A stretch of DNA of 54,592 nt from Candidatus Altimarinota bacterium (GTDB lineage Bacteria > Patescibacteriota > Gracilibacteria > UBA1369 > LOWO2-01-FULL-3). Shown piece after piece: positions 31,649-40,109 of this stretch; positions within the stretch are counted from its first letter, which is position 1, and each line of letters opens with the position of its first letter. The translations under genes and the position numbers were made by a program. Under the pieces are notes generated by a model that saw nothing but the letters and a program-made list of their open reading frames with translations, did not search any database and was not told where the DNA came from. Where the stretch lies: assembly GCA_016763975.1 (NCBI GenBank), contig JAESSS010000086.1, forward strand, positions 1 through 54,592, in the 5' to 3' direction.

Positions 31649-32602
31649 ATGGATTTGAGAATTCAAGAATTTGATTCTAGTTTGGAGAAGGAGTGGGATG
31701 ATTTTGTGGTGAGCGCTTATAATGGCTGTTTTATGCAGACGAGGAAGTTTTTGAATTATCACGAAGAGGGGAGATTTGAGGATCGTTCTTTGATGTTTTA
31801 CAAAGGTGGTGCGTTGGTGGCAGTTTTGCCGGCATGCGTTGTGGATGGGACTTTTTATGCGCATCGAGGTTCGACTTTTGGAGGTTTCGTTTTTTCAAAG
31901 AAATTTTTTAAAGTTGGAATGATTGATGCTGTTATCAAAGCTTTTGATGAATATGCTGGAGATTTTGGTGAAATTATTTTGAAACAGTTGCCGAGTCTTT
32001 TTTCTCAGGGATCTGTGGACAATCTGGAATATCTTTTGGGTGCCAATGATTATGACAAATATGAGGAGCTTAGTTTTGTGATTAATTTGAAGGGTGGTGG
32101 TGATCTATTGGAGAGTTTCCGTCCTAATACTAGATCCAAAGTGAGGCAAGGTGCCAAAGAAGGTCTGACTTGTAAGTTTGTGGATTCAGAGCAGGAAATC
32201 GCTAAATTTCACGATATTTTGATTTCGAATTTGGAGAAACATGATGCTCAGGCGATTCATTCGAAGGATGAGTTAGTGGATTTGGCGAAACGTTTTGATG
32301 GCATTAGATTTGTGCATTGTATGCATGGTGATGATGTGGTGGCGGCTTCGATGATTTGGGATTTTGGCAAAGTTTTACATACTCAGAATATTTCGATTGA
32401 TTATAGGTTTGCGGAACTGAGATCAGCTAATTTTATGGTTCATTTTATGATTGAAGAGGCTGTGAAAGATGGTTTTGAATATTTTTCATTCGGAATTTCT
32501 ACAGAGGATAAGGGCGAGAAGTTGAATTTTGATTTAGCTGAATTCAAAGAAGGGTTTGGGGCTGAAGGTTATTTGAATCGTATTTTTTATAAGAAGAAAT
32601 AA
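31649..32602 (+). CDS. FemAB/GNAT-like acyltransferase
   Basis: 317 residues. VVSAYNGCFMQTRKFLNYH near the start, RPNTRSKVRQGAKEGL in the centre, and VVAASMIWDFGKVLHTQNISIDY then SANFMVHFMIEEAVKDGFEYFSFGIS in the C-terminal half fit the GNAT_acetyltr-6/FemAB-type fold with two GNAT-like domains. Such proteins acylate amino sugars or add amino acids; following an aminotransferase, N-acylation of the new amino group is the likely job. The stop overlaps the next start (TAATG). Confidence 0.8.
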   Translation: MDLRIQEFDSSLEKEWDDFVVSAYNGCFMQTRKFLNYHEEGRFEDRSLMFYKGGALVAVLPACVVDGTFYAHRGSTFGGFVFSKKFFKVGMIDAVIKAFDEYAGDFGEIILKQLPSLFSQGSVDNLEYLLGANDYDKYEELSFVINLKGGGDLLESFRPNTRSKVRQGAKEGLTCKFVDSEQEIAKFHDILISNLEKHDAQAIHSKDELVDLAKRFDGIRFVHCMHGDDVVAASMIWDFGKVLHTQNISIDYRFAELRSANFMVHFMIEEAVKDGFEYFSFGISTEDKGEKLNFDLAEFKEGFGAEGYLNRIFYKKK

Positions 32603-33876
32603 TGCAAAGAGAACGAAACATTTTGATTTTTCCAGTAGGAACCGAAGTTGGTTTGGAAACTTATCGTGCTTTGAAAGATGTGAAGGGTGTGAAGATTTTT
32701 TCAGCTTCTGATGATGCGCCGAATCATTCAAACTACGTGGTACACAACCATTCTGTGATTCCTGGAGTGCGTGATGAGGCTTGGGTTGAGGCTTTGAACG
32801 AGCTAATTCGTGAACATGATATTCATTATATTTTTCCGGGAAATGATATTGTTTTGGACGCTTTGATTTCGCGTCGTGATGATATTGAGGCCAAAGTTAT
32901 GGCTTCTCCAACGGAAACTTGTAAATTGATTCGTTCAAAATCTGCAACTTATGATCGCTTCAAAGATATTCTTCCTGTGCCGCAAACTTTTACTGAGGTG
33001 GAGAGTTTTCCAGTTTTTGTGAAACCGGATGATGGTTATGGATCGCAGGGTGCGGAGAGGGTTGATAATGCTGAGGTCTTGGCGCATTTGTTGGAGAAGA
33101 ATCCGAAACTTATTATTTCTGAACACTTGGAGGGACGTGAATTTACGATCGATTGTTTTACCGATAGGCGCAAAGGGTTGCTGTTTGTTAGTGCTCGTGA
33201 TCGCAGGAGGATTCGCATGGGTACGGCTTTGAGATCAGGGATTCAGGATGATGCGCGTTTCAGGAAATATGCTGAGTTGATTAATGATGAATTGGATTTG
33301 CATGGCACTTGGTATTTTCAGATGAAGGAGGATAGTGAGGGTAATTTGAAATTGTTGGAGATCGCTTCGAGAGTTGCTGGATCGATGGGTTTGCATAGAG
33401 TGATCGGTTTGAATTTTCCACTTTTGAGTATTTATGATGAAGAAGGGGTGAATATTGATATTTTGCTGAATAAATCTGAGGGCATGGAGATTGATCGGGT
33501 TTTGGGATCGAAGTTTTCGATGAATTTTGACTATGATCGTATTTATGTGGACTTGGACGATACGATTATAGTGAATGGTAAATTGAATTTACCGATGATT
33601 TCATTTTTGTATCAGGGCTTAAACAAGGGTTGTAAGATTATTTTGATTTCGAAATGCTTGAGTGATGTTGATGAGGTTTTAAAACAGTGGAGGATCAAAG
33701 AACTTTTTGATGAAGTGATTTGGTTAAAAGAAGAAGATAGCAAAGCTGATTATATTGAGGGCAATGCTATTTTTATTGATGATAGTTTTTCTCAGCGCAA
33801 AGAAGTGGCTGAAAAATGCGGAATTCCAACTTTTGATTCTTCTATGTTAGAGTCGCTTATGGATTATAGAATTTAA
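32602..33876 (+). CDS. ATP-grasp ligase fused to HAD-like domain
   Basis: 424 residues. Residues about 1-290 are an ATP-grasp domain of the carbamoyl-phosphate-synthase-large type: FPGNDIVLDAL, FVKPDDGYGSQGAERV (140-154), HLEGREFTIDCF, and LKLLEIASRVAGSMGL (metal-binding E253). Residues about 311-424 form a HAD-like domain with DLDDT (317-321, nucleophile D317), KIILISKC and IFIDDSFSQR (391-400). ATP-grasp enzymes form amide or thioester bonds; the HAD part could remove a phosphate. The fusion implies two consecutive steps on a sugar or amino-acid substrate. Confidence 0.85.
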   Translation: MQRERNILIFPVGTEVGLETYRALKDVKGVKIFSASDDAPNHSNYVVHNHSVIPGVRDEAWVEALNELIREHDIHYIFPGNDIVLDALISRRDDIEAKVMASPTETCKLIRSKSATYDRFKDILPVPQTFTEVESFPVFVKPDDGYGSQGAERVDNAEVLAHLLEKNPKLIISEHLEGREFTIDCFTDRRKGLLFVSARDRRRIRMGTALRSGIQDDARFRKYAELINDELDLHGTWYFQMKEDSEGNLKLLEIASRVAGSMGLHRVIGLNFPLLSIYDEEGVNIDILLNKSEGMEIDRVLGSKFSMNFDYDRIYVDLDDTIIVNGKLNLPMISFLYQGLNKGCKIILISKCLSDVDEVLKQWRIKELFDEVIWLKEEDSKADYIEGNAIFIDDSFSQRKEVAEKCGIPTFDSSMLESLMDYRI

Positions 33877-33885
33877 ATTTTTGTC

Positions 33886-34800
33886 ATGAGGTTTCAGAAA
33901 AAAGGGCTTATTTATAAAGCTGAAAAGGTCAACGAATGGTGGAATAGTCATACTCAATCTCCGGTGGCGATTGTTTTGGGCGACAAAATTAGAATTTATC
34001 TCGGTTGTTTTGCGGAGGATGGCATTGTGAGAATGGGTTTTGTAGATGTGGATCCTGAAAACGAAATGAAGGTTTTAAAAATTTCTGATAATCCAGTTTT
34101 GGACTTAGGACAGCCTGGAGCTTTTGATGATAATGGCGTTTTCCCAGCTTCGGCGATAGAAAAAGACGGCAAAATTTATCTCTACTACACTGGATTCCAA
34201 AAGGCTGACAAGATTCGTTATACGATGTTTGGAGGATTGGCTGTGAGCGAAGATGGTGGGGATAGTTTTGAAAGAGTGCAGGAATTTCCGGTGACTGATC
34301 GTTCGGAGGAAGGTTTGTTTTTCCGCGGAGGTCCCTCAGTAATCGATCAAGGCGACAAATTCATGGTTTCTTATTCTGCCGGTTCTGAATGGGAGACGGT
34401 TGGTGGCAAGGAACGTCCTTGTTATGACATTTATATTTCTGAATCTAAGGATGGAGTGAATTTTCCATTGAGAGGTCGCAAAGTATTGAGTTATGACCGT
34501 GCCAAAGGTGAACATGGCACTGGTCGACCTTTGATCAAATACATTGGCGGCAAGTATCACATGTACTTCTGTGTGCGCATGATGGATATGAAATATTCGA
34601 TGGGTTATGCGTGGAGTGATGATGGCCAAAATTGGACGAGGGATGACGAGGCGATGGGGTTTTCGCATTCGGAGGAAGGTTGGGATAGCGAGATGGTTTA
34701 TTTCCCCTCTGTTCTAGAATATGGAGAAAAGGTTTACATGTTTTATTGTGGAAATGATTATGGAAGGGATGGGATAGGGTGGGCTGAAGTGCAAAATTAG
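33886..34800 (+). CDS. five-bladed beta-propeller glycosidase-like protein
   Basis: 304 residues, no signal peptide. Repeated blades: VLGDKIRIYLGCFAEDG, EKDGKIYLYYTGFQKAD, QGDKFMVSYSAGSE, IGGKYHMYFCVRMMD and YGEKVYMFYCGND, as in GH43/GH130/COG2152 proteins. GDPA-like acidic residues sit at blade starts (AFDDNGVFPAS, EEGWDSEMVYFPS). Without a signal peptide it probably works in the cytoplasm, perhaps as a phosphorylase-type enzyme. Last gene of the plus-strand cluster; its TAG stop lies in the repeat element that follows. Confidence 0.75.
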   Translation: MRFQKKGLIYKAEKVNEWWNSHTQSPVAIVLGDKIRIYLGCFAEDGIVRMGFVDVDPENEMKVLKISDNPVLDLGQPGAFDDNGVFPASAIEKDGKIYLYYTGFQKADKIRYTMFGGLAVSEDGGDSFERVQEFPVTDRSEEGLFFRGGPSVIDQGDKFMVSYSAGSEWETVGGKERPCYDIYISESKDGVNFPLRGRKVLSYDRAKGEHGTGRPLIKYIGGKYHMYFCVRMMDMKYSMGYAWSDDGQNWTRDDEAMGFSHSEEGWDSEMVYFPSVLEYGEKVYMFYCGNDYGRDGIGWAEVQN

Positions 34801-34954
34801 CGAACTGTCGTCTGTGCCTGCTTCCCAGCAGAGCTGGAAACTCTGCACAGCCGATCTTTCAGACTTGTTCTTCGCAAATTTTTTAATTCACCGTACATTT
34901 GTACGCTTTCATTATAAAAATTTACTGTAGAACTGCGCATTTCATTTAATTTTG
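34792..34954 (+). repeat. 160-bp structured intergenic element, copy 1
   Basis: A closing stem CAAAATTA/TAATTTTG encloses hairpin 1 (CTGTGC 34812-34817 with GCACAG 34845-34850, plus an inner CAGC/GCTG) and hairpin 2 (AAATTTTT with AAAAATTT, inner CGTAC/GTACG). Conserved single-stranded parts such as CTTGTTCTTCGCAAATTTT and GAACTGCGCATTTCAT match copy 2 at 43488-43665. The element starts inside the stop codon region of the upstream gene. Confidence 0.8.
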
Positions 34955-35042
34955 AATTTCAGCGAGCTGAAGTTGAGGGATAGCGGATTTCCTTGATTCT
35001 ATCAGGTACTTTAGTTAGGATTGTTTCTTGTAATAAATAAAT

Positions 35043-35237
35043 ATGGTAGAAAGTATAAAAATCAGGGGAGGATTTAGCTACAGCTATCAGTCTGACCAGC
35101 TAATTGATGAAAATAATGGTTTGAAGTGGGAGTATGATCCTACATTAGGAAGAATCGAAATATTCCCAGAAACACTTGAAGCAAGAGCAAATATAATGGC
35201 TCGTTTAGAGGAATGGGAGCTTAAGGTACTGAATTAA
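35043..35237 (+). CDS. hypothetical small protein
   Basis: 64 residues, beta-rich start (IKIRGGFSYSYQSDQL, LKWEYDPTLGRIEIFP) and a C-terminal helix. No motif recognised. The start has the usual context AATAAATATG. It lies between the structured element and the convergent 35234 gene, overlapping the latter's end by 4 bp. Confidence 0.5.
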   Translation: MVESIKIRGGFSYSYQSDQLIDENNGLKWEYDPTLGRIEIFPETLEARANIMARLEEWELKVLN

Positions 35238-35842
35238 ATTCTTGGTTTATTTTCACCTAAACTTCCTTTTTCCACGAACCTTTCTAGATGTGTGACTAGT
35301 GAGGCTACGTGGTTTTTGCTTATGTTCATTTTTATTCCATCCCAATCTTCAAAATATTTTCTACGATCCCTCGGTTGGTGATAAACTTTAGTAATACCTA
35401 TACGTAATGTGGGTTCTGCGCCTGAAGAATCTAGCTCAATTGACCATACGTGGTAGTTGTAATCATTGAATCGAAGATCTTGTTCTATTTTGCCTGTATC
35501 TATAAAGTGTTTTAGATGTGGTAGAACACTTGAGACGGTCTCTTGAGATAAAAGCATTCGCATTATTTTTTCCTCAATTCTGTACTCTATTTTTTCTAAC
35601 CAAGCTTGGAAGTCACTTTCTGATGAAATTTCTTTTTCACCTTCTTTTGTTGGTCCTTTTATTGCTCCTAACCAGATGTGGTCGTGGTTTAGGGCTGAGC
35701 TGTCTTGTATTGTGCAGATATTTCCATCTTTATCTGTGAAGAATGCAATTTGAAATGGAGAGTTTTCTTCAGTTGGTTCTAGAGTTATTGGTGCCGGGTT
35801 CTCTTCTTCTAATCTGTCGTTTTGAGGTCTATTAATTGACAT
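35234..35842 (-). CDS. hypothetical protein
   Basis: 202 residues, soluble, acidic. Contains FQIAFFTDKDGNICTIQDSS, a charged helix (EEKIMRMLLSQETVSSVLPHLKHFID) and a second domain with WSIELDSSGAEPTLRIGITKVYH. Not recognised. It is the last gene of the minus-strand glycan operon, 23 bp after the extended end of the GT2 gene, so it may be co-transcribed. Confidence 0.6.
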   Translation of the reverse strand: MSINRPQNDRLEEENPAPITLEPTEENSPFQIAFFTDKDGNICTIQDSSALNHDHIWLGAIKGPTKEGEKEISSESDFQAWLEKIEYRIEEKIMRMLLSQETVSSVLPHLKHFIDTGKIEQDLRFNDYNYHVWSIELDSSGAEPTLRIGITKVYHQPRDRRKYFEDWDGIKMNISKNHVASLVTHLERFVEKGSLGENKPRI

Positions 35843-35865
35843 GAGTTTTTTTAGAATGGCTTATA

Positions 35866-36027
35866 TTAGAGCTTTCTTATTACTTTTAGCATAACTCCTT
35901 TCAAAACTCCAATAAAAAAGCTCACAAGGAAGATTGGCAATAGGAAGAAAACTGTGAGGAAGTTTTTTGGGTTTCGGCCTAAGTAGAGGCTGAGGATTGT
36001 GTTGGCGCTGAGGAGGAAGATTAGGAT
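35866..36027 (-). pseudogene. in-frame continuation of the GT2 gene beyond a TAA
   Basis: After the TAA at 36028-36030 the same frame stays open for 53 codons: ILIFLLSANTILSLYLGRN, then PKNFLTVFFLLPIFLVSFFIG and VLKGVMLKVIRKL, ending at TAA 35866-35868. It supplies the membrane-anchor helices typical of the end of such glycosyltransferases and ends 23 bp before the next gene. This argues that the ancestral gene was 319 residues long and that the TAA is a nonsense mutation or a readthrough stop. Confidence 0.65.
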
Positions 36028-36825
36028 TTAGCGCCAGAAATCTTGGGCGAGGAGGGTGATTGCGATTAGGCTGAGGAGGGATATGAGGATGAGGGGGAAG
36101 TATTTTTTGCCTGGTTTGAAGTAAAAGGAGACGAATTTTGGGCCGCGTTGGTAGATGTGACTGAGGTTGTTGAGCAGGCCGTCGCGGTTGCTGTAGTAGA
36201 TGATGGCTTTGTGGCTGCGGAGGATTTTGTGTAGGCCGGCCATTTTCCAGAAGTGGGAGGTGTCGTCGTTGTGGTGTCGGCTTTTGATATTTTGTTCGGC
36301 GGTTTCGAGGTAGAGGCCTTTTTTCACGAAGAAGGTGGTTGCGCCAGTTGGGAAGTCGTAAAAGTTTTCTTGATCCTGCCATTGGTCTTCTTTTGGGAGA
36401 TTGAATTTTTCTCGGTAAAGGCCGCGGCGCACGAGAAAGAATAATTTGGCGTAAATGTTGTTCATTTTAAATCTGAGGGAACAGTTGATGACGGGGTGGT
36501 TGGATTTTTTGATTTCGTTGAGGAGTTCCGGGTCGAATTGTACTTTGCCATTTGTGATTAGGAGGTTTGGGTGTTTTGCTTTTTTGGCAGTTTCGATTGC
36601 ACAGATTGCTGTGCCACGATTTACTTTGTAATCGACGATTCGGATATTGAGTTTGGATGTGGTTTTTATTTTTTCAGCAACTTTCAAAACATTGTCAGGA
36701 GATTTGTCGTTTGCGAAGATTAATTCGATTTTTGATTTGTCATAATTCAAATCTTCGATCGATTTCACATGGAGATGGAGAGTTTTTTCTTGGCCGTAGA
36801 TTGGAGTGATGATTGTGATATTCAT
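36028..36825 (-). CDS. GT2 glycosyltransferase, probably interrupted
   Basis: 265 residues as read. MNITIITPIYGQEKTLHLHV, ELIFANDKSPDNVLKVAEKI, NRGTAICAIETAKKAKHPNLL and the segment around DFPTGATTFFVKKGLY follow the GT-A family 2 pattern, with TNGKV replacing the usual D-x-D metal motif. The C-terminus starts a membrane helix (KYFPLILISLLSLIAITLL) and stops at AQDFWR, halfway through the expected membrane region; an in-frame continuation lies beyond the TAA. It probably adds sugars to a lipid-linked glycan. Overlaps the flippase gene by 4 bp. Confidence 0.8.
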   Translation of the reverse strand: MNITIITPIYGQEKTLHLHVKSIEDLNYDKSKIELIFANDKSPDNVLKVAEKIKTTSKLNIRIVDYKVNRGTAICAIETAKKAKHPNLLITNGKVQFDPELLNEIKKSNHPVINCSLRFKMNNIYAKLFFLVRRGLYREKFNLPKEDQWQDQENFYDFPTGATTFFVKKGLYLETAEQNIKSRHHNDDTSHFWKMAGLHKILRSHKAIIYYSNRDGLLNNLSHIYQRGPKFVSFYFKPGKKYFPLILISLLSLIAITLLAQDFWR

Positions 36826-37736
36826 TTCTTCAAATTTTTGTAAAGCAAGTAGTTTGCGATCGGGCCGATGATGATTAGTATGCTGCTGTTGATCGCTCTG
36901 ATAGTGAGTGCGACCAATACTCCAATTGCTGGGTCGAAACCTAAGACTTGTGATGATATGGCAAAAATCCCTTCAGTTATGCCAAGGGATCCAGGTGTGA
37001 TGTTTATGAATGTTGCGAGTACTCCCATTACTGAGAAGTAAATTACTTGGAATATATTGATTTGAATGTTGAGACTTTCAAAGATGAGATAGGTTGTGGC
37101 GACGCCGACGATGATGCCAAAAATATTATTGAGGATTAATTTTAAAATTGTTTTTGGATGAGTTTTGATTTTTTTCCATCCTTCGATGATGTTGTTTATG
37201 ATTTGAAATCTTTTTGTTTCAAATTTTATATTTAATAATACCAGGATACAAAAACTGAATATTCCGAGGAAAATTAAGGTAATAATTCCGTTAAAAATTC
37301 CTGATTGAAAATACAGAATTCCAAAAATAATTAGTGCGGTGATGGAAGAGAGCAAAAAACTGATAACGTAATTTCCGAAAAGTGATGAGGTGAAATTACT
37401 GTAACTGAGTTCGTATTTCTTTTTCAGATAAATCGCTCGTGCGCCTGCTCCTGCGCGAAAAGGAGCGATGAGGTTTATGAAGGAGCTGCCGGCAGAAAGT
37501 AAGAAGGGTTCTTCTAGTTTAATTTTGAATGGTTCGAGGACGATTTTCAGGAAGATTCCGTTGAGATAAATGTAGGCAATATTGGCGATAAAAACTAATG
37601 CTAAAATTGGTAGAGAGATGTTTTTTATTTTTGCAAAAGTTTGGATGTTTTCTTTTATATAGAAAACTAAAAAGATTATAAAGATTAAAGTGAGCAATAA
37701 TCCTAGATATTTTCTTGCTGTTTTACTGTTTTTCAT
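36822..37736 (-). CDS. LPG-synthase TM/flippase-like membrane protein
   Basis: 304 residues with about eight membrane segments. It begins ARKYLGLLLTLIFIIFLVFYI and shows SAGSSFINLIAPFRAGAGARAIYLKKKYELS, the signature loop of the lysylphosphatidylglycerol synthase TM (UPF0104) family, then FINITPGSLGITEGIFAISS. Members act as flippase-like proteins or membrane partners of glycosyltransferases. It lies between two glycosyltransferase genes, supporting a role in moving lipid-linked glycan intermediates. Confidence 0.85.
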   Translation of the reverse strand: MKNSKTARKYLGLLLTLIFIIFLVFYIKENIQTFAKIKNISLPILALVFIANIAYIYLNGIFLKIVLEPFKIKLEEPFLLSAGSSFINLIAPFRAGAGARAIYLKKKYELSYSNFTSSLFGNYVISFLLSSITALIIFGILYFQSGIFNGIITLIFLGIFSFCILVLLNIKFETKRFQIINNIIEGWKKIKTHPKTILKLILNNIFGIIVGVATTYLIFESLNIQINIFQVIYFSVMGVLATFINITPGSLGITEGIFAISSQVLGFDPAIGVLVALTIRAINSSILIIIGPIANYLLYKNLKK

Positions 37737-37860
37737 AGAGATAAAGTTTTTGGTGTATTAGTTCGAGTGCTGTTGAATAATATGGTGCGTGGTCCCGGTA
37801 ATATAAATCTTTTGATGGGAATAGGTATGGCATTTTATATTTTTTCTCAAAAACTTTTTT
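37723..37860 (-). pseudogene. in-frame continuation of the GT39 gene beyond a TAA
   Basis: After the TAA at 37861-37863 the same frame continues KKVFEKKYKMPYLFPSKD then LYYRDHAPYYSTALELIHQ and KLYLYEKQ before TAA 37723-37725. The piece joins smoothly to DEFK at the end of the 37861 gene and its end overlaps the start of the flippase gene by 14 bp, the tight spacing of the other genes in this operon. An ATG at 37833 could start a 36-residue peptide alternatively. Confidence 0.6.
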
Positions 37861-39327
37861 TTATTTGAATTCATCGCTGTTTTCTAACCTATCCAAAAAT
37901 GTGATCATGTTTTCATTGCCAACTCTGCGATAATGTTTGAAATTGTAGTCTGATATCAGTACATATTGAGAGGGGATGGGAACTGTTGGAGATTTCTCGA
38001 TTTGGCTTAATTTACCGGTATAGTTGGCAAAATTGTTTTCGATTGGATAAGTCACGCGGTCGTCCCAGCGGTGAATGAAGACGATTTCAGCCTCTTTCTT
38101 ACTAAGTTTCAGTTCTTGCTCTTCGTATGCTTGAAATTGCTCTGTGACAAAAGTTTGGCCTCTTAGTTCGAGGAAGTTGTAGAGTATCAGTGAGTTGAAT
38201 GCAAAGAATATTGTTAGCACGGCTATTCCGATTTTTTCCCTTTTTTGCATGATTGCTACTAATGCTACCGCGATCATTATGGCAATGATCGGTGAAATTG
38301 GGAGGATGTAATGTTCGGAGGCCGAACTGGCAAATGAGATGCTAATGAAGTATGGAATTAGGAATGCAAGAATTATTTTGCACTGATTTTGTTTGCGATA
38401 TTTTTTTATGAAGTAATATGTGCTGGCGATGATCGCCAAAGTAAATAATATTCCAGTGCTGTGGATAAAAACATTTGTGAAGTAATAAATTATGTTTGGT
38501 AGTTGATCTTCCGTTGGTAAATTGATTCCTGTTTGGTAGGCGATTTGAGATTTGATACCGGCGAATAGTTCTTTGCTTTTGAATAAAATGCTGGGCATGC
38601 CAATGATTAGTCCGGCGAAGAATGCGGCAGTGTTTTTGAGGAAATTTTTGCCGATGTTTGTGAAACGCTCAGTTTTTGTTCTGAGAAGGAAGTAGCTGGC
38701 GATTACTGGTAGGGTTGCGATTATTCCCGGGAATTTTGTAGATGTGGCTAGTCCACTACAAAGTGCGGCGATGAGGATGTATTTACGCTTTTCTTGGGCT
38801 TTGACACTGTAATAAATAGTTAGCATGACCAAAAAAGTGAGCATTATGTCTGGGCCAACTACTGCTGAGTAGTGGATTTCATAGGTTATTAGTGCGTAAA
38901 TGGCTGAAGCGACTAGTCCTGTTTTGCGGTTTTTGAAAATTAGGTTGGAGAGTAGGTAGATGAGGAAGATTGTTCCGATGGAAAATAATATGGAGATGAA
39001 ACGTCCGAAACGAACGTTGTTGTAATAGACTTGTTGAGGGCTTAGTTCTGGGTTTGTTGAGATGAATATTTCTTTGACGTCGTTTAATAAACCGACGGTT
39101 TGGTAGTAAAAAGTTCCTTTGAGTAAGGCCCAATTTCCTGGATCGAATTGGCCTTGGAGTGGGTGAATGTTAAATGCGGATTCGTAGGAATATGGTTCGT
39201 CTGGCATTTGAGAATAGTGATCTATGTTTGGGTCTATTCCCCAGCTAATGTTTGCGAATCTAATAGCGAAAGCAAGTACGGCAATTACTAGGAATATTTT
39301 GGTGTGTTTGTCTTTTAGAAACTTCAT
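37861..39327 (-). CDS. GT39/ArnT-like membrane glycosyltransferase, probably interrupted
   Basis: 488 residues as read, with about ten to eleven membrane segments and a soluble C-terminus. The first periplasmic loop carries the acidic motif (SQMPDEPYSYES, Asp-Glu) typical of PMT/ArnT-like enzymes that use polyprenyl-phosphate sugars. KTGLVASAIYALITYEIHYSAVVGPDIMLTFLV matches the family. It would transfer a sugar outside the membrane. The stop is followed by 45 in-frame sense codons (see 37723-37860), so the true protein may be 534 residues. Confidence 0.82.
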   Translation of the reverse strand: MKFLKDKHTKIFLVIAVLAFAIRFANISWGIDPNIDHYSQMPDEPYSYESAFNIHPLQGQFDPGNWALLKGTFYYQTVGLLNDVKEIFISTNPELSPQQVYYNNVRFGRFISILFSIGTIFLIYLLSNLIFKNRKTGLVASAIYALITYEIHYSAVVGPDIMLTFLVMLTIYYSVKAQEKRKYILIAALCSGLATSTKFPGIIATLPVIASYFLLRTKTERFTNIGKNFLKNTAAFFAGLIIGMPSILFKSKELFAGIKSQIAYQTGINLPTEDQLPNIIYYFTNVFIHSTGILFTLAIIASTYYFIKKYRKQNQCKIILAFLIPYFISISFASSASEHYILPISPIIAIMIAVALVAIMQKREKIGIAVLTIFFAFNSLILYNFLELRGQTFVTEQFQAYEEQELKLSKKEAEIVFIHRWDDRVTYPIENNFANYTGKLSQIEKSPTVPIPSQYVLISDYNFKHYRRVGNENMITFLDRLENSDEFK

Positions 39328-39365
39328 GAGATTGCTGTGAATTTTAATGGGTCTAACATATGGGT

Positions 39366-40109
39366 TTAGAATATTTTTTTGAAATTACGCATGATGTCAG
39401 AAAACGTTGGTGTGTTATATGTTTTTGCGTGTTTTGATTCTTGTTTTTTTCTTGGGAGTTTTGTTTTTTTAGCCTTTTTGAGGAGTTCCAGTATTGCTTC
39501 TCCAGAAGTTATTAGTACTTTCTTTTTGAGGCTGAAAATATTGTCTTTGCTGCTGACTTTTATTTTTTTATTTATGGCAATGTCCCCGGTGTCTATTCCT
39601 TCGTCGATGTGCATTATGGAGGTTTCTGCGTTTGAATAATCTTTGTTTGCTAGTAGCCAAAAATCTCCGTGTACGTTTCTATAGTTTGGTACTTTTGCTC
39701 CGTGAATGTTTAGTGTGTAGGATTTTGATTTTTTAATAATTTTGTTTTTTAAAATACTTGTTCCGTAAACAAGTAGGATGTCTGGTTTGATTTGATCTAG
39801 TATTTTTGAACTTTGGGAATTGTTGATGCAATCAATTTTGTGGGTTTTGATCGAGGGGTATTGAAGTCCTGAGAAGTTTTTTGTTAAGTATTTTTTGCAT
39901 CTTCGTGAATAAAATATCAATGCAATGATGTCGATTATGATTTTGGGCCAAAGTAAAATGTTTCTTTTTCGGAAAGTGCGTTTTAGTTTTTTGTTTCTCG
40001 CTGCTTTGCCACTTTCAATAAGCAGAGTGAAGTTTATGTGGTTTTTCTGAAGTAAGTTTGCGAAATATTTTCCACCAATGGAATCACGCGTTGCTAGTAC
40101 AATTTTCAT
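39366..40109 (-). CDS. formyltransferase family protein
   Basis: 247 residues. The catalytic triad of methionyl-tRNA-formyltransferase-like enzymes is present: LNIHGAKVPNYRNVHGDFW (N134, H136) and IDEGIDTGDIAI (D173). The N-terminal Rossmann part is short and basic, and there is no C-terminal OB fold, so this is a sugar-type N-formyltransferase and not Fmt. Its place in a glycan cluster suggests N-formylation of an amino sugar. Overlaps the deacetylase gene by 26 bp. Confidence 0.8.
   Translation of the reverse strand: MKIVLATRDSIGGKYFANLLQKNHINFTLLIESGKAARNKKLKRTFRKRNILLWPKIIIDIIALIFYSRRCKKYLTKNFSGLQYPSIKTHKIDCINNSQSSKILDQIKPDILLVYGTSILKNKIIKKSKSYTLNIHGAKVPNYRNVHGDFWLLANKDYSNAETSIMHIDEGIDTGDIAINKKIKVSSKDNIFSLKKKVLITSGEAILELLKKAKKTKLPRKKQESKHAKTYNTPTFSDIMRNFKKIF

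Noticed and set aside
35861-36382. 173-codon open frame overlapping the GT2 gene in another frame
   Set aside because: Translation is Pro/Arg/Gln/His-rich without structure; the GT2 frame shows a clear glycosyltransferase pattern and in-frame membrane helices.
37723-37833. Independent 36-residue gene upstream of the flippase-like gene
   Set aside because: It is in frame with GT39 and reads as its natural C-terminus; treated as the continuation of that gene.
35866-39327. General recoding of TAA as a sense codon
   Set aside because: Many intact genes, such as ilvC's neighbour sufT, prs and the SemiSWEET gene, end at TAA followed by unrelated sequence, so only the two glycan genes are affected.
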